From positions 1-62,630 of the forward strand of contig JASAON010001572.1 of NCBI GenBank assembly GCA_030849065.1: a stretch of 62,630 nucleotides of DNA, in the 5' to 3' direction. Within the stretch, counting starts at the first letter, position 1. The number at the start of each line of letters is the position of its first letter. The notes below the pieces were generated by a model. The model worked only from the letters and a program-made list of their open reading frames with translations, did not search any database and had not been told where the DNA came from. A program made the position numbers and the translations under genes. This DNA comes from Jaenimonas drosophilae (lineage: Eukaryota; Euglenozoa; Kinetoplastea; Trypanosomatida; Trypanosomatidae). Positions 1 through 8,737 of this stretch are shown here, in pieces.

Positions 1-1992
1 CGTTCCCTCTTCCACCTCAACCCGACTGTGGCTGTCTTCGCGGTCCTCCACCTCAGCCCGTTTCGCATCACCAGATACAACAGAACCACCATCCTTCTGC
101 ACATCACCATCATCTCCATGATGGACCAATGGCGGAGGTGCGCTTCCGCCGCTGTTCCGTTGCTGGCGAGCATGGTGGCGTGTGCTGGAAGAGCTCTGTG
201 TGTTGTCTGAAGGCGCAGAGGCGTGGGTGTGCTGAATGGCCACCGGTATGGGCCGCACAAGCTCCGACGGAGAGCACGGAAGCGGCTCCTCCGTGGTGAA
301 GAAAGGATGGCGGAGTACATCCCGCGCAGAGGGCCGACGCGCTGGGCACCATTGAAAAATCTTCTGAAACAAATCCAGTCCGGCGTCTGTGAGGGAGGCG
401 GCGTCGTCTGTTGTGGAGGAGCCACCACCTCCTCGCAACGTTTCACCCAGTTTTGGTTCACGATTCCAGCTGCTCAGCTGCCGCAGTGCCTCCTTCACCT
501 TGGGAAGCTTAAAGACTCCAGGGAAGACCTCGTCGTTGGGGATGCCCAGGATGTTGCACACCTTCTGCAAATGCGCCACCTCACTGCTGCCCGTGAAGAG
601 GGGCCGCTTGATGAAGAGCTCGGCCATGATGCATCCCGCCGACCACACATCCATCGTGTGCGAGTAGTCAATCACACCAAAATGGAGCTCCGGAGCGCGG
701 TAGTTGAGTGTTGCCACTGTTGGGGTCAGGCCTTGGCCCTCGCGATAGAGCCGTCCGAGGCCAAAGTCGGCAATCTTCACGAGACCATCCGCATCCACAA
801 GCAGGTTGGAGGTTTTCAGATCGCGATGCATGATGCGATGATCGTGCATGAAGGCGATACCTTCAAACATTTGATAGGCGATGGATTTGGCACGGGCGAG
901 AAAATGGCGGCGTGCCTCCGCCTTATCCACCACACGAGAGCTAATGTGCAGGAAAGGGAGGTTGGTCTTCCGGCAGTACCGCATCATGTAGTCCTTGAGG
1001 TCCCACGGGCAGTGGTTCATCACCACAAAAACATCCTTGGGCACCAGGGTACCTCCTCCACTTGCGCCACCCGCCACAGTGGGTGGTGATGGGGTGTCGT
1101 TCTTCGTCTCCTGTGCCGCCGCACGTTGATGAGGTGGGGGTGTGGGGCCCAACAAGACAATCTCCCTTGTACTCACAATGTTTGGGTGATGAAGACGAAG
1201 TAGCAAATCAAACTCTCGAAGAAAGAAGGGTGCAAAGCCGTCCGCGGATCGCTCCAGCAGCCACTGCTTCTTAATGTGCTTCAGCGCGTACAACTTTTGT
1301 GTAGAGGTGGGCGAGTGAGCCTTGCCATCCTCATCTACGCAGGTGGCACTGAAGACCACTCCGTAGACGCCCTCCGCGATCCGATCACGACGGCGGTAGT
1401 GGTCAACGCTGCGGCAGGCGGGTTGTTGGAGCCCGGTGGAATCCACGGTGGCCTCGGCACACTGGCGGGCGTAGGAAACATCCGTGAATATGGTGTGTTG
1501 CTGTGATGGCGTTGGTTGAACCTCTGCATTCACAGAAAGTGGTGAAGGAAGCATGACCTCGGCGAAGTGCTCCACAGAGGGTGGCAGCTCCTTTATTCCT
1601 GCTACATCGGCGCTGGTGTTGTGGGCGGGGGCTTCGCTCCGTGGCCGTTTTTGGCCTGCACGACGATCACACACCTCCGCCAGCAATTGAATTGCCGTGG
1701 AGGCGGTGAAGATGGCGCTCAGCGGGTCCTTCTTGCGGTCGCGGTACATCAACACCGCATGTGGTGCGCTGTTGTAGGCTGGTGGCACTGACGATGGGGT
1801 AAGTCCAGCAGACTTCAGCAAGGCCATTGCCGAGGAGCTGCCGCCTTCGGTGGTGGCGATCGGATTGAGTCCTTCGGAGGGCATCACGACGGTCGTGGCG
1901 GGCACCTCCGCCGCCGCCGCCGAGGCCGACGCCGCAGCAGCAGCGTTGCGCTTCGCCCGCAGACGTTCCAGGACGCTGTTAAACTCAGACAT
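1..1992 (-). CDS. CDK10/CDK11-like CMGC protein kinase, 3' partial
   Basis: Serine/threonine kinase of the cyclin-dependent family; CDK11 relatives act in transcription and splicing control. 664 codons are visible and the frame runs off the left edge, so the C-terminus is missing. Visible motifs are a glycine-rich loop EGVYGVV, catalytic Lys238 in YALKHIKK, HRDLKTSN with Asp391, DFG at Asp409, and an activation segment ending in YRAPE. The helix that carries PITSLRE in CDK11 reads GFAPFFLRE (residues 252-260) and is followed by HHPNIV and TREIV as in CDK11. The N-terminal 200 residues are Ala-, Ser- and Pro-rich and probably disordered. A short insertion follows TREIV, and a Ser/His/Asp-rich tail follows the kinase domain. 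The start is the first in-frame ATG (1990-1992). Family assignment is firm; the CDK11 subfamily is inferred from alignment by eye. Confidence 0.9.
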   Translation of the reverse strand, partial: MSEFNSVLERLRAKRNAAAAASASAAAAEVPATTVVMPSEGLNPIATTEGGSSSAMALLKSAGLTPSSVPPAYNSAPHAVLMYRDRKKDPLSAIFTASTAIQLLAEVCDRRAGQKRPRSEAPAHNTSADVAGIKELPPSVEHFAEVMLPSPLSVNAEVQPTPSQQHTIFTDVSYARQCAEATVDSTGLQQPACRSVDHYRRRDRIAEGVYGVVFSATCVDEDGKAHSPTSTQKLYALKHIKKQWLLERSADGFAPFFLREFDLLLRLHHPNIVSTREIVLLGPTPPPHQRAAAQETKNDTPSPPTVAGGASGGGTLVPKDVFVVMNHCPWDLKDYMMRYCRKTNLPFLHISSRVVDKAEARRHFLARAKSIAYQMFEGIAFMHDHRIMHRDLKTSNLLVDADGLVKIADFGLGRLYREGQGLTPTVATLNYRAPELHFGVIDYSHTMDVWSAGCIMAELFIKRPLFTGSSEVAHLQKVCNILGIPNDEVFPGVFKLPKVKEALRQLSSWNREPKLGETLRGGGGSSTTDDAASLTDAGLDLFQKIFQWCPARRPSARDVLRHPFFTTEEPLPCSPSELVRPIPVAIQHTHASAPSDNTQSSSSTRHHARQQRNSGGSAPPPLVHHGDDGDVQKDGGSVVSGDAKRAEVEDREDSHSRVEVEEGT

Positions 1993-2403
1993 GGCAACTA
2001 ACTTGACAGAATCTTCCAATGCTAAACAAGCTGCCAAGGACAAACAATAATCTGTGCTTTTTAAGAAAGAGAAGTACATAAACGTAAAGTAAAGCGAAGA
2101 GGGGCACCATTGAAACACAAAAAAAGAGTGTGGCACATCAACATTCACACAACATGGATTGGATTCATGCTCCACTGGTGGCACCACCGGCTGATGCTGG
2201 TTATGATTCACGGAACATAGAAAACAACAACAAAAAGCATCATCTGGGCGTGGTGAAGTACATCTACCATCCGACCCACGCGCAGACTTCCTGCTTGTCC
2301 TCTTGTATCTACATGTGCAGCTAACCTGCTGCTGCTTCGCCCATCAGCCACCACACCACCACTACAGCAGCAAACAGGTGCGTGCGGAGATGATACGGCG
2401 CCT
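1993..2403. other. Intergenic gap with splice signals
   Basis: No gene seen. On the minus strand it holds pyrimidine tracts at 2063-2074 and 2119-2128, suitable as trans-splice signals for the kinase. The remainder is likely 3' UTR of the AK7-like gene. Confidence 0.6.
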
Positions 2404-5400
2404 CTATAGCTTCGTACGGCGGTGGTAGTGAAAGAGAATGTCGGCGAGGGCAGAGACTGGATCATCTGGGCGTAGCTTGACGACCTCCGCCATGGCTGGG
2501 GTGAGGCTCGGTAGCACATGCTTCATCAAGTAGCACTCCATGGGGATGGAGCCGTCCTTGCCCATGGCCAGCGTGTCTTCCGCGACTTGGAACTCCCGCA
2601 ACATGTGCCGCTCCTGCTGAATCTGCTGCTCCTCATCCGCCTCGGCAGCACGTTGAAAAGAGAGCTCGAGCGCGCGAAGCTCCAACAGCTTCTCCTGCTC
2701 CACGGCGAGCTCCGCCTCAATCGCCTTCTCCTTCGAATCATCTAGCGGGGGGCCGTAGACCTCCTTCGTCGGAAGCATGGACGCGAGGAGTGAGTGCGCA
2801 AAGTCCTTCAGCGGGTTGGGCGGCTGGTCAGACACAGAAGGCACCGGAAGGTTCAGCACAGCCGCCAGGCGGCCCGCGGTGCTACTTCCCGAGATGGTCT
2901 CCTCCTCCCCACGCGCCACGTAGTCATAGCGATCGTCGTAGCGCCGATCATCATCGGCGCGGGCCATCATGCTGCGATAGGCAAGGGCTGGAGTGCATGT
3001 GGTTGGTGGAGATGGGCCAATCTCAGCCACCATCGCCGCCAAGGCAGCTTCTCGATTGCCCTTGTACTGGATGAGGTCCCGCACCGGGGGTGGCAGCACA
3101 AAGAGACGAGCTACGCGTGTGGTTGGCGGAGGCTCCATCCGGCCATGTTCCTCATCCTCGTCCTCACCGGCAGCCTCTCCGGCGGCACCGCCACCGTTTG
3201 CCGGGGGAAGCAGAATGGGGTCTGGCGTGGCCCCAATCGCCTCGGTTGTCGAGATGCTCTGCAGCCACGTAATGAGTGAGGAAACGGGTGGCCCCGCCAT
3301 GTCGTGGTGCTTGTTGTAGTAGTTGAGCTTTTCATAGAAGTGGTCCATCATGGTGGCGGCAAAGGCGGTAATGGGGTCCACCTCCTCCTCCTTCACGGGC
3401 TCTGGCTCCTTCTCCTTCGCCGGCTCGCCCAGTGGCGAGTGGGCCGCGGAGTATTGTTGCTGGCTGCCCTCCAACTGGCCCGAGAAGACCGTTGTGTGGG
3501 GCATCTCACCAGACAAGGGAGAGGCGGTCTCACCCTCGGGAGCATCCCTCGGCGGGCTTGATGGGCTCGATGTGGTGGTGGTGTGTGTTTGTGGTGGCTG
3601 AGGTGGTTGTGGGTGATGGTGGGTGCCCGTGGAGCCACCCATGGTGGCGTCCTCGCTATTTCGATGGAAGCCCATGCCAACCTTGGAGGTGGAGCGACGC
3701 CCGGGGGCAACGGCGTTGGCGATGGCCCCCGCCACAGTCTGGAGCGATGCATCGGAGGCGGAGAGGACCACAACATAGTCGGGAAAGAGCGCCTCTTGCA
3801 CAGCGGAGAGAACGCCCTCCTCGGCAGGATCGACGACGCGCAGACGGTCCTCGAGCACCTCCGTCTCAATTTGCCGCAACTGTTCCTCGGGGAGGTCCGT
3901 GATGGTGGCAAAAGGGAAGTCGGCGTCGATGGGAGCAACCACATCCTCCACCGTCTTCGGTGGCAGCACACGGCGTTGACGGAGATCCTGCTCCTCCTCC
4001 GTTTCCGCGTAAAAGAGGAGGCAGGCTTGACGAACGGTGCAGGGGAAGGCGTTGAGGACGTAGCCCTGATTCTGGCAATCTGCCTGGCGGAGTCGCCAAC
4101 GCATGAAGAAGGCAAGGGCCTCATCCAAGTAGCGAATATCCACCTTGGGGACTGGAGGTACCGTGGTTATTGTGGCATCGCTATCGCTTGCGCTGAGAGA
4201 ATCCTTGTGGCTGCCCTCCTCATCCTCCTCGCCCTCCTCCTCTTCATCACCTTCGTCCTCGCTACCTTCCTCGTCGTCGTCGGAATCTGACGCACCGCGC
4301 TTTCCTCGCTTCTTGGTGCTTTGCTGCGGCTCCTCATCCTCCTCTTCTTCTTCTTCATCCTCCTCCTTTGGTCGTGGAAGCTTGCCATCCACCAACTTCT
4401 GGTCCAGTGCCTTGAGGGCCAAGCGGTACTCCTGGCGGAGTTCCTGAATGCGAATCCGCTCGCGAAGGTCAAGCGCTCGCATCGCAGCACGAGCGCGTTG
4501 TTGCGATGGCAGCACCACTACATCCTCCTCCTCTTCCTCCTCTTCCTCTTCTTCTTCCTCCTCCTCTTCGAAATCTTCGTCGCCCTCATCAGCACCGTAA
4601 ATGTACTTATCCGTCACGACGTCTTCAGCCTTGGTTGGGAACTTGTCTTCGGAGAAGATGAGTGAGAGCTCACTCAGCCCATCAAATTCGTTGAGGTCAT
4701 CCACCTCGGAGGTCTCCTCCTCCTCCTCACCTTCGTCCTCCCCATCCTCCGCCTCATTCTCTTCCTCCTCTTCCTCCTCCTCTTCATCTCCACGTGCGGC
4801 AAGTCGGGCCCGCTTTTCTTCCTCCAGCCTGGCCTTCTCCTTCTTCGCCCGCCGGCTGCGTCGAGCATGCGCACGATCCCGTCGACGCTGAATCCGCTGA
4901 ACCAGCAGGCTGCGCAGCTCCTCCTTCAGACGCACCGCATGCTCCTCAAAGGCAGCCACAGCATCGTCCAGGGTGATGTAAGGCGCGCAGTAGTACTGCG
5001 CAAGACTCTGGCCAACCATCTCCTTGCCAGAGAGCGGGGGTCCCGTGATGAGGAGCCGCACCGGCTCCAGCCCACGCTTCTGCCGGAACTCACAGACAAC
5101 GGCGTCAAGGGCCTCGGCAAAGCCGTCGAGCGCTCTCCACTGCTCCTCGGCGTAGTACGACAAGATGGCCGAGGGCTCGGCGCGTATGTCTGAGAGGAAC
5201 ACGTTGAGAAGGGGGTGGGCTAAGGTAGAGCCAAAGCGGCTCTGCAGCTCCTCCATCGTTGTTGGGGGAGGGAGGGAGGCGTCGAGTGTGTTAATCATAT
5301 CCACCTCATCCGCTGGATTGGGGATCATCGCCTCCACCACGCCACCAAGACGGCGTTGTAGGGCGGCGAGGATCTCAGCCTGCGTCAGCCGGCCATTATC

Positions 5401-6411
5401 CACGGCGAACATGTAGCGCTCCTCCAAGGTGTCGTAGGAGGAGCCTACGCGGTAAATGATGGAGGAGAGGTCCTCCACGTGGATCATGGGTACCACATTG
5501 TCGCCGGGGCCATACATGGGCAGATGCTCGTGATGCCAGGCACGTCGGAAGAGATCATGCAGTGGGCCCTCACCGTTGCCGTAGGGAAGTCCAGCAAAGA
5601 GGACGTAGGTGTGCAGGGTTTCAGAGTTGGCGTGTTTGGTGAGGTGCTCGAGCTCCTTCCAGTGCTGAAAACGTGGGTGGGAGACACGCTGCACGTAGTC
5701 AGCCTCCGTGAAGATGCGGGACTCTACCAGCTCTTCATCGGGCTCAGGTTCGGCGGGCTCCTTCAGCTCCTCAGGCATCTCTTCATCCTCCTCGTCGTTT
5801 TCTTCTAAAAATGCCGCACGCTCATCTTCACGTGCACGACGGCGCTCGGCGCGCACCTTTGCCCGCTCCGCCGTGAGGGTGTTGGCCCAGGTTAGTACGG
5901 ATGAGACCAGGACGAAGGTCTTCTCCACCTCGTAGTGAGTGCCAAGAAGTACTTTGATGGCACACTCCGCATCGTAGTGATCCTCCTCGAGGATGGCGAC
6001 GATGATGTCGTTGGCGAGAAGGCGGCGGCAGAATTCCTCCGGTGCTTCGTTGTGGCGCGGCACCACGGCCTTCACATAAGGGAGAAGCGCCTCCGGTAGC
6101 ATATCAGATGGCTGTACCTCCCGGGAAACATCCATCGGGGCGACGTCCACCGTGGAGATGGCAGGTTGGGAGATGGAACCGTCAATGGGGAGGGTTGGTG
6201 TGCGTGAGGGTGGCCGCTGAAGCGAGCTGGCGTTGTGGGCCTCCTCGACCGCCTCCACGGCATTCAGGTTAGAATTGCGCGCGCGAACAAGCAAATCATC
6301 ATCGCGCTGCGACAGGGTCACCTCCACCTCATACTCGCGTGAGTTAAAGAAGTGTCGGGCAACATGTGTGCCAACGTAGGAGTCGGCGTTGAGGATCAGC
6401 ACACGCTTCAT
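2404..6411 (-). CDS. Adenylate kinase 7-like protein with Dpy-30 tail
   Basis: Predicted flagellar nucleotide-phosphotransfer protein (1335 aa) with the AK7 order: N-terminal NAD-binding/epimerase-like region beginning KRVLILNADSYVG, adenylate-kinase core, and C-terminal Dpy-30 helix pair (YLMKHVLPSLTPAMAEVVK onward, last 45 residues). The P-loop reads GPPLSGKE (about residues 457-464). The AMP-binding segment reads GYVLNAFP (about 783-790), where AK7 proteins usually have GYVLDGFP. Between these two motifs lies an insertion of roughly 260 residues made of long Glu/Asp runs and basic coiled-coil stretches. An acidic, charged insertion also splits the N-terminal domain. The frame is open to 6456, but that codon is TTG. 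The first ATG is at 6411 and places the conserved nucleotide-binding strand right at the N-terminus. In animals AK7 is tied to ciliary motility. Whether the kinase is active here is uncertain. Confidence 0.85.
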   Translation of the reverse strand: MKRVLILNADSYVGTHVARHFFNSREYEVEVTLSQRDDDLLVRARNSNLNAVEAVEEAHNASSLQRPPSRTPTLPIDGSISQPAISTVDVAPMDVSREVQPSDMLPEALLPYVKAVVPRHNEAPEEFCRRLLANDIIVAILEEDHYDAECAIKVLLGTHYEVEKTFVLVSSVLTWANTLTAERAKVRAERRRAREDERAAFLEENDEEDEEMPEELKEPAEPEPDEELVESRIFTEADYVQRVSHPRFQHWKELEHLTKHANSETLHTYVLFAGLPYGNGEGPLHDLFRRAWHHEHLPMYGPGDNVVPMIHVEDLSSIIYRVGSSYDTLEERYMFAVDNGRLTQAEILAALQRRLGGVVEAMIPNPADEVDMINTLDASLPPPTTMEELQSRFGSTLAHPLLNVFLSDIRAEPSAILSYYAEEQWRALDGFAEALDAVVCEFRQKRGLEPVRLLITGPPLSGKEMVGQSLAQYYCAPYITLDDAVAAFEEHAVRLKEELRSLLVQRIQRRRDRAHARRSRRAKKEKARLEEEKRARLAARGDEEEEEEEEENEAEDGEDEGEEEEETSEVDDLNEFDGLSELSLIFSEDKFPTKAEDVVTDKYIYGADEGDEDFEEEEEEEEEEEEEEEDVVVLPSQQRARAAMRALDLRERIRIQELRQEYRLALKALDQKLVDGKLPRPKEEDEEEEEEDEEPQQSTKKRGKRGASDSDDDEEGSEDEGDEEEEGEEDEEGSHKDSLSASDSDATITTVPPVPKVDIRYLDEALAFFMRWRLRQADCQNQGYVLNAFPCTVRQACLLFYAETEEEQDLRQRRVLPPKTVEDVVAPIDADFPFATITDLPEEQLRQIETEVLEDRLRVVDPAEEGVLSAVQEALFPDYVVVLSASDASLQTVAGAIANAVAPGRRSTSKVGMGFHRNSEDATMGGSTGTHHHPQPPQPPQTHTTTTSSPSSPPRDAPEGETASPLSGEMPHTTVFSGQLEGSQQQYSAAHSPLGEPAKEKEPEPVKEEEVDPITAFAATMMDHFYEKLNYYNKHHDMAGPPVSSLITWLQSISTTEAIGATPDPILLPPANGGGAAGEAAGEDEDEEHGRMEPPPTTRVARLFVLPPPVRDLIQYKGNREAALAAMVAEIGPSPPTTCTPALAYRSMMARADDDRRYDDRYDYVARGEEETISGSSTAGRLAAVLNLPVPSVSDQPPNPLKDFAHSLLASMLPTKEVYGPPLDDSKEKAIEAELAVEQEKLLELRALELSFQRAAEADEEQQIQQERHMLREFQVAEDTLAMGKDGSIPMECYLMKHVLPSLTPAMAEVVKLRPDDPVSALADILFHYHRRTKL

Positions 6412-6960
6412 GCTTGACCGTCGCACTGGTTTACAAGGTAAAAGAGTAGATGGCAACTACTCCTACGTCTATAGGGAGGCAGACGTCACCTGCCCTGTAT
6501 AGATCAATCTACTACCTAGCGTCGTACGTGTGTATGGATGTGTTATGGGGTTTGTGTGTGAAGAAGAAGAAAAAGTAGGAGGAAGAAGAGTTGGCTAGTC
6601 CAAGAATTGCGTAGATCTTCATGATGCCTGCATGGCGCTGATGGATGCGTTGTCCTTCAACAGGATCGACGGCAAGAGACATCTTTTTTTCAGTATAGAA
6701 CAAGAAGAAGACCAACTCCACCGCCGTCGTGGCATCCTCCTGCTACATGCAGAAGAAGAAGTGGGCAAAGGCGAAGGAATACGCCCTCTCCCCCTCTTCA
6801 GAGTAGTCTAGCGATGCAGAGCTCATGTGGCCCTCGACGCAGCAAGTAAGAAGACAACGCTGGAGAAGTGCGTGTCATGCATCCAACAACACACCACCAG
6901 AGGTACTCCACGCTTGTCGTTGGCAGGCCTGATCATCCACAGCCTGTGTCCTACTTGCAT
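6412..6960. other. Intergenic gap with splice signals
   Basis: No credible gene. Holds the tract and acceptor for the AK7-like gene (separate entry). A 69-codon frame here runs through the pyrimidine tract and is discounted. Confidence 0.6.
6516..6590 (-). promoter_or_regulatory. Putative trans-splice signal of the AK7-like gene
   Basis: A pyrimidine tract (purines on the plus strand at 6560-6590, one interruption) is followed by the first AG on the minus strand at 6517-6516. That predicts a 5' UTR of about 105 bases before the ATG at 6411. Confidence 0.55.
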
Positions 6961-7740
6961 CTACTTGCTCGGATCATCATCTCCTGCAGCCGATGGATTT
7001 GCCGCCACCACACGACCCGCCACCTCGCGGTCCTTTCGCTTCCGCAGCACTTCACCGCCCGTCATGGTGCCAATCTGGCCGCGCTCCGTCGCCGGGATGA
7101 ATACCGCGCCACGTGGGGAGCTCACTCCATCGACGCCACCACGACGGCCGAGAGTGGGGGAGCCTGGGATGGCATCGTTGTCCTTCCGCGTCACCTCCGC
7201 CGCGTCGAGCATGTCGGAGGTCAGTTGCACGAGGAGCATGTTGGTGTTCCACGCCACATCCTCATCCAGCTCCGAGCTCAAACAGGCCGTGAGGCAGGAC
7301 ATGTCGTACTCCCAGTCCTGGCGGATGGTGTCGAGGAGCTTGTCCCAGTGGCCGGTGAAGCTGAGGTCGTTGAGACGCGGCATCGTGGGGTGAAAGCCCG
7401 TCGGGGGGTCCGCCACCCGCTTGTCGAGCTCCTCCTTCTCCTTCTTCAGCTTCTGTTGGTAGTCGCGCATTGCATCTTCGTCCACACCGTCGTTGATGGC
7501 GGGCATCGAGCCAATGATGGTATCGGCAGGACGATCACGGGACGCCACAAACCAGCCGCCGTTGAGCTGCGAGGCATCGGAGGCATCTTCTCCGGTTTTC
7601 CCCGCACGACGACCGAATTGTGGCCCGCCGCTCGGGGCGGTGGAGTGATCCACGTCGTCACGCTTGGAGTTGGCGTGTTTTGACTGAGGCCGTTTTCCAT
7701 CATCGGCCGGACCTTTGCTGCTTGCCGTACTCTTTGACAT
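6961..7740 (-). CDS. Hypothetical protein
   Basis: A 259-residue protein I do not recognise. The N-terminal third is Lys/Ser/Asp-rich and looks disordered. The middle has a charged helix (DYQQKLKKEKEELDKRV) followed by a compact-looking segment with several Trp, Leu and Cys residues (LSFTGHWDKLLDTIRQDW onward, about residues 120-180). The tail is Gly/Arg/Ser-rich. No signal peptide or membrane segment is visible. The frame extends to a TTG at 7755, but the first ATG is at 7740 and gives MSKSTASS. A minus-strand pyrimidine tract at 7825-7839 and AG at 7810-7809 fit a trans-splice site 70 bases upstream, which supports the start and the gene. Confidence 0.75.
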   Translation of the reverse strand: MSKSTASSKGPADDGKRPQSKHANSKRDDVDHSTAPSGGPQFGRRAGKTGEDASDASQLNGGWFVASRDRPADTIIGSMPAINDGVDEDAMRDYQQKLKKEKEELDKRVADPPTGFHPTMPRLNDLSFTGHWDKLLDTIRQDWEYDMSCLTACLSSELDEDVAWNTNMLLVQLTSDMLDAAEVTRKDNDAIPGSPTLGRRGGVDGVSSPRGAVFIPATERGQIGTMTGGEVLRKRKDREVAGRVVAANPSAAGDDDPSK

Positions 7741-8053
7741 GGTAGCAATAAGCAACTACGTTGTTCTCTAAATAGGTATGTACGTGTGTGTACGTGGAAG
7801 TCTCGCCACTCGTGTTGTGTGGATGAGAGAAAAAGAGAGTTTGTGTGGTGATGGTCGTATAACCCCAACAAACAAGCTATCCTAGTGGCGAAGAAGCCAA
7901 CCACGCATGGAGGAGGAAGAAGATGATGAAAAAGAACACAGCACCACAACGAAAAAAAAAAGATCATCGGGGTGCATCAACGCACACACAGACACATGGC
8001 TTAGAGGTACACCCATGGTGGTGATGGGCATTCACAGCTCACCCCTCTCTTCT
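7741..8053. other. Intergenic gap with splice signal
   Basis: No gene seen. Contains the tract at 7825-7839 described for the downstream gene and purine-rich DNA (plus strand) around 7911-7962, including an A-run. Likely 3' UTR of SmB plus a 5' UTR. Confidence 0.55.
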
Positions 8054-8374
8054 TTAGTCGCGAGCTCGCTTAACCGCCACCTTCTTGGCGTGGAGCGGTG
8101 CGGTGGCTGCGGACGGATCCTTCGATGTGGCATCGTCTAGCACCGTCACTGAAACTACATGCTCTCCGCGGAGGAGCAGGAGGCCGAGCGTTCGAGTGGA
8201 CTGAAGCCCCTCCGTCTTCATCTTCTTCGTCTGTGGGCGCGTCTCCACGGCATCCGCCAAGACCACATTCATGTGCTTGTCAAAGACAAGAAGCTTGCCC
8301 ACAATGTCGCGGCCATCATCCAGGACCACCTGCAGGCGCTTGTTGATGTTGCTGAGCATGTTGTGCTTGACCAT
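8054..8374 (-). CDS. SmB: Spliceosomal core protein SmB
   Basis: Core Sm protein of the U snRNPs that carry out trans- and cis-splicing. It is 106 residues long. The Sm1 motif spans about residues 8-42 ([18 protein letters not shown], then [11 protein letters not shown]) and Sm2 spans 63-78, reading [16 protein letters not shown]. The RGEHVVS form is specific to SmB/SmN. The protein stops soon after Sm2 with a short basic tail and lacks the long Pro/Arg-rich tail of animal SmB. The start ATG at 8374 is the first in frame and lies 15 residues ahead of the core fold. A pyrimidine tract (8489-8500, plus-strand purines) with AG at 8481-8480 precedes it. Confidence 0.92.
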   Translation of the reverse strand: MVKHNMLSNINKRLQVVLDDGRDIVGKLLVFDKHMNVVLADAVETRPQTKKMKTEGLQSTRTLGLLLLRGEHVVSVTVLDDATSKDPSAATAPLHAKKVAVKRARD

Positions 8375-8737
8375 GGTGCTGATCCGATCTTCGCTAAGAA
8401 GAGAGTGGGTAGATCGGGGTAGGTGTGTGCGTCGTATGTAGTGTCAAGATGTCAGCGGGTTCTACTTCCCCTTTTTGTGCTATGGTACAGAAAAAAGAGA
8501 TGAAGGTGGTGAAGATGATGATGATGATGGGCATCATTCCATCCACGGCATGAGATCAGCGCATCCAGCCTGTCGGTGGCAGCTGCTGATGAATGAAGTT
8601 AAGCGCGAAAGGACCACAAAACAGACTTAATGCGTTCCGTGAAGGAATCGCAGTGACATTCAAGAAAGAAAAAGACTTATGTTGTTGTTGTATTAGATGT
8701 CCGTGTGGTGTAGAAGAGGTTGTTGAGGTCCGCTTGA
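8375..8737. other. Intergenic gap with splice signal
   Basis: No gene seen. Carries the SmB trans-splice tract at 8489-8500 and a short GAT repeat near 8514-8528. The right half is probably SPB1 3' UTR. Confidence 0.6.

Noticed and set aside
4527..4575. Plus-strand polypyrimidine run as a splice signal
   Set aside because: It encodes the poly-Glu tract of the AK7-like protein on the minus strand; codon choice explains it.
6512..6721. 69-codon minus-strand frame starting near 6680 with an in-frame ATG
   Set aside because: It reads through the pyrimidine tract of the AK7-like gene as a Phe run, so it is upstream non-coding sequence.
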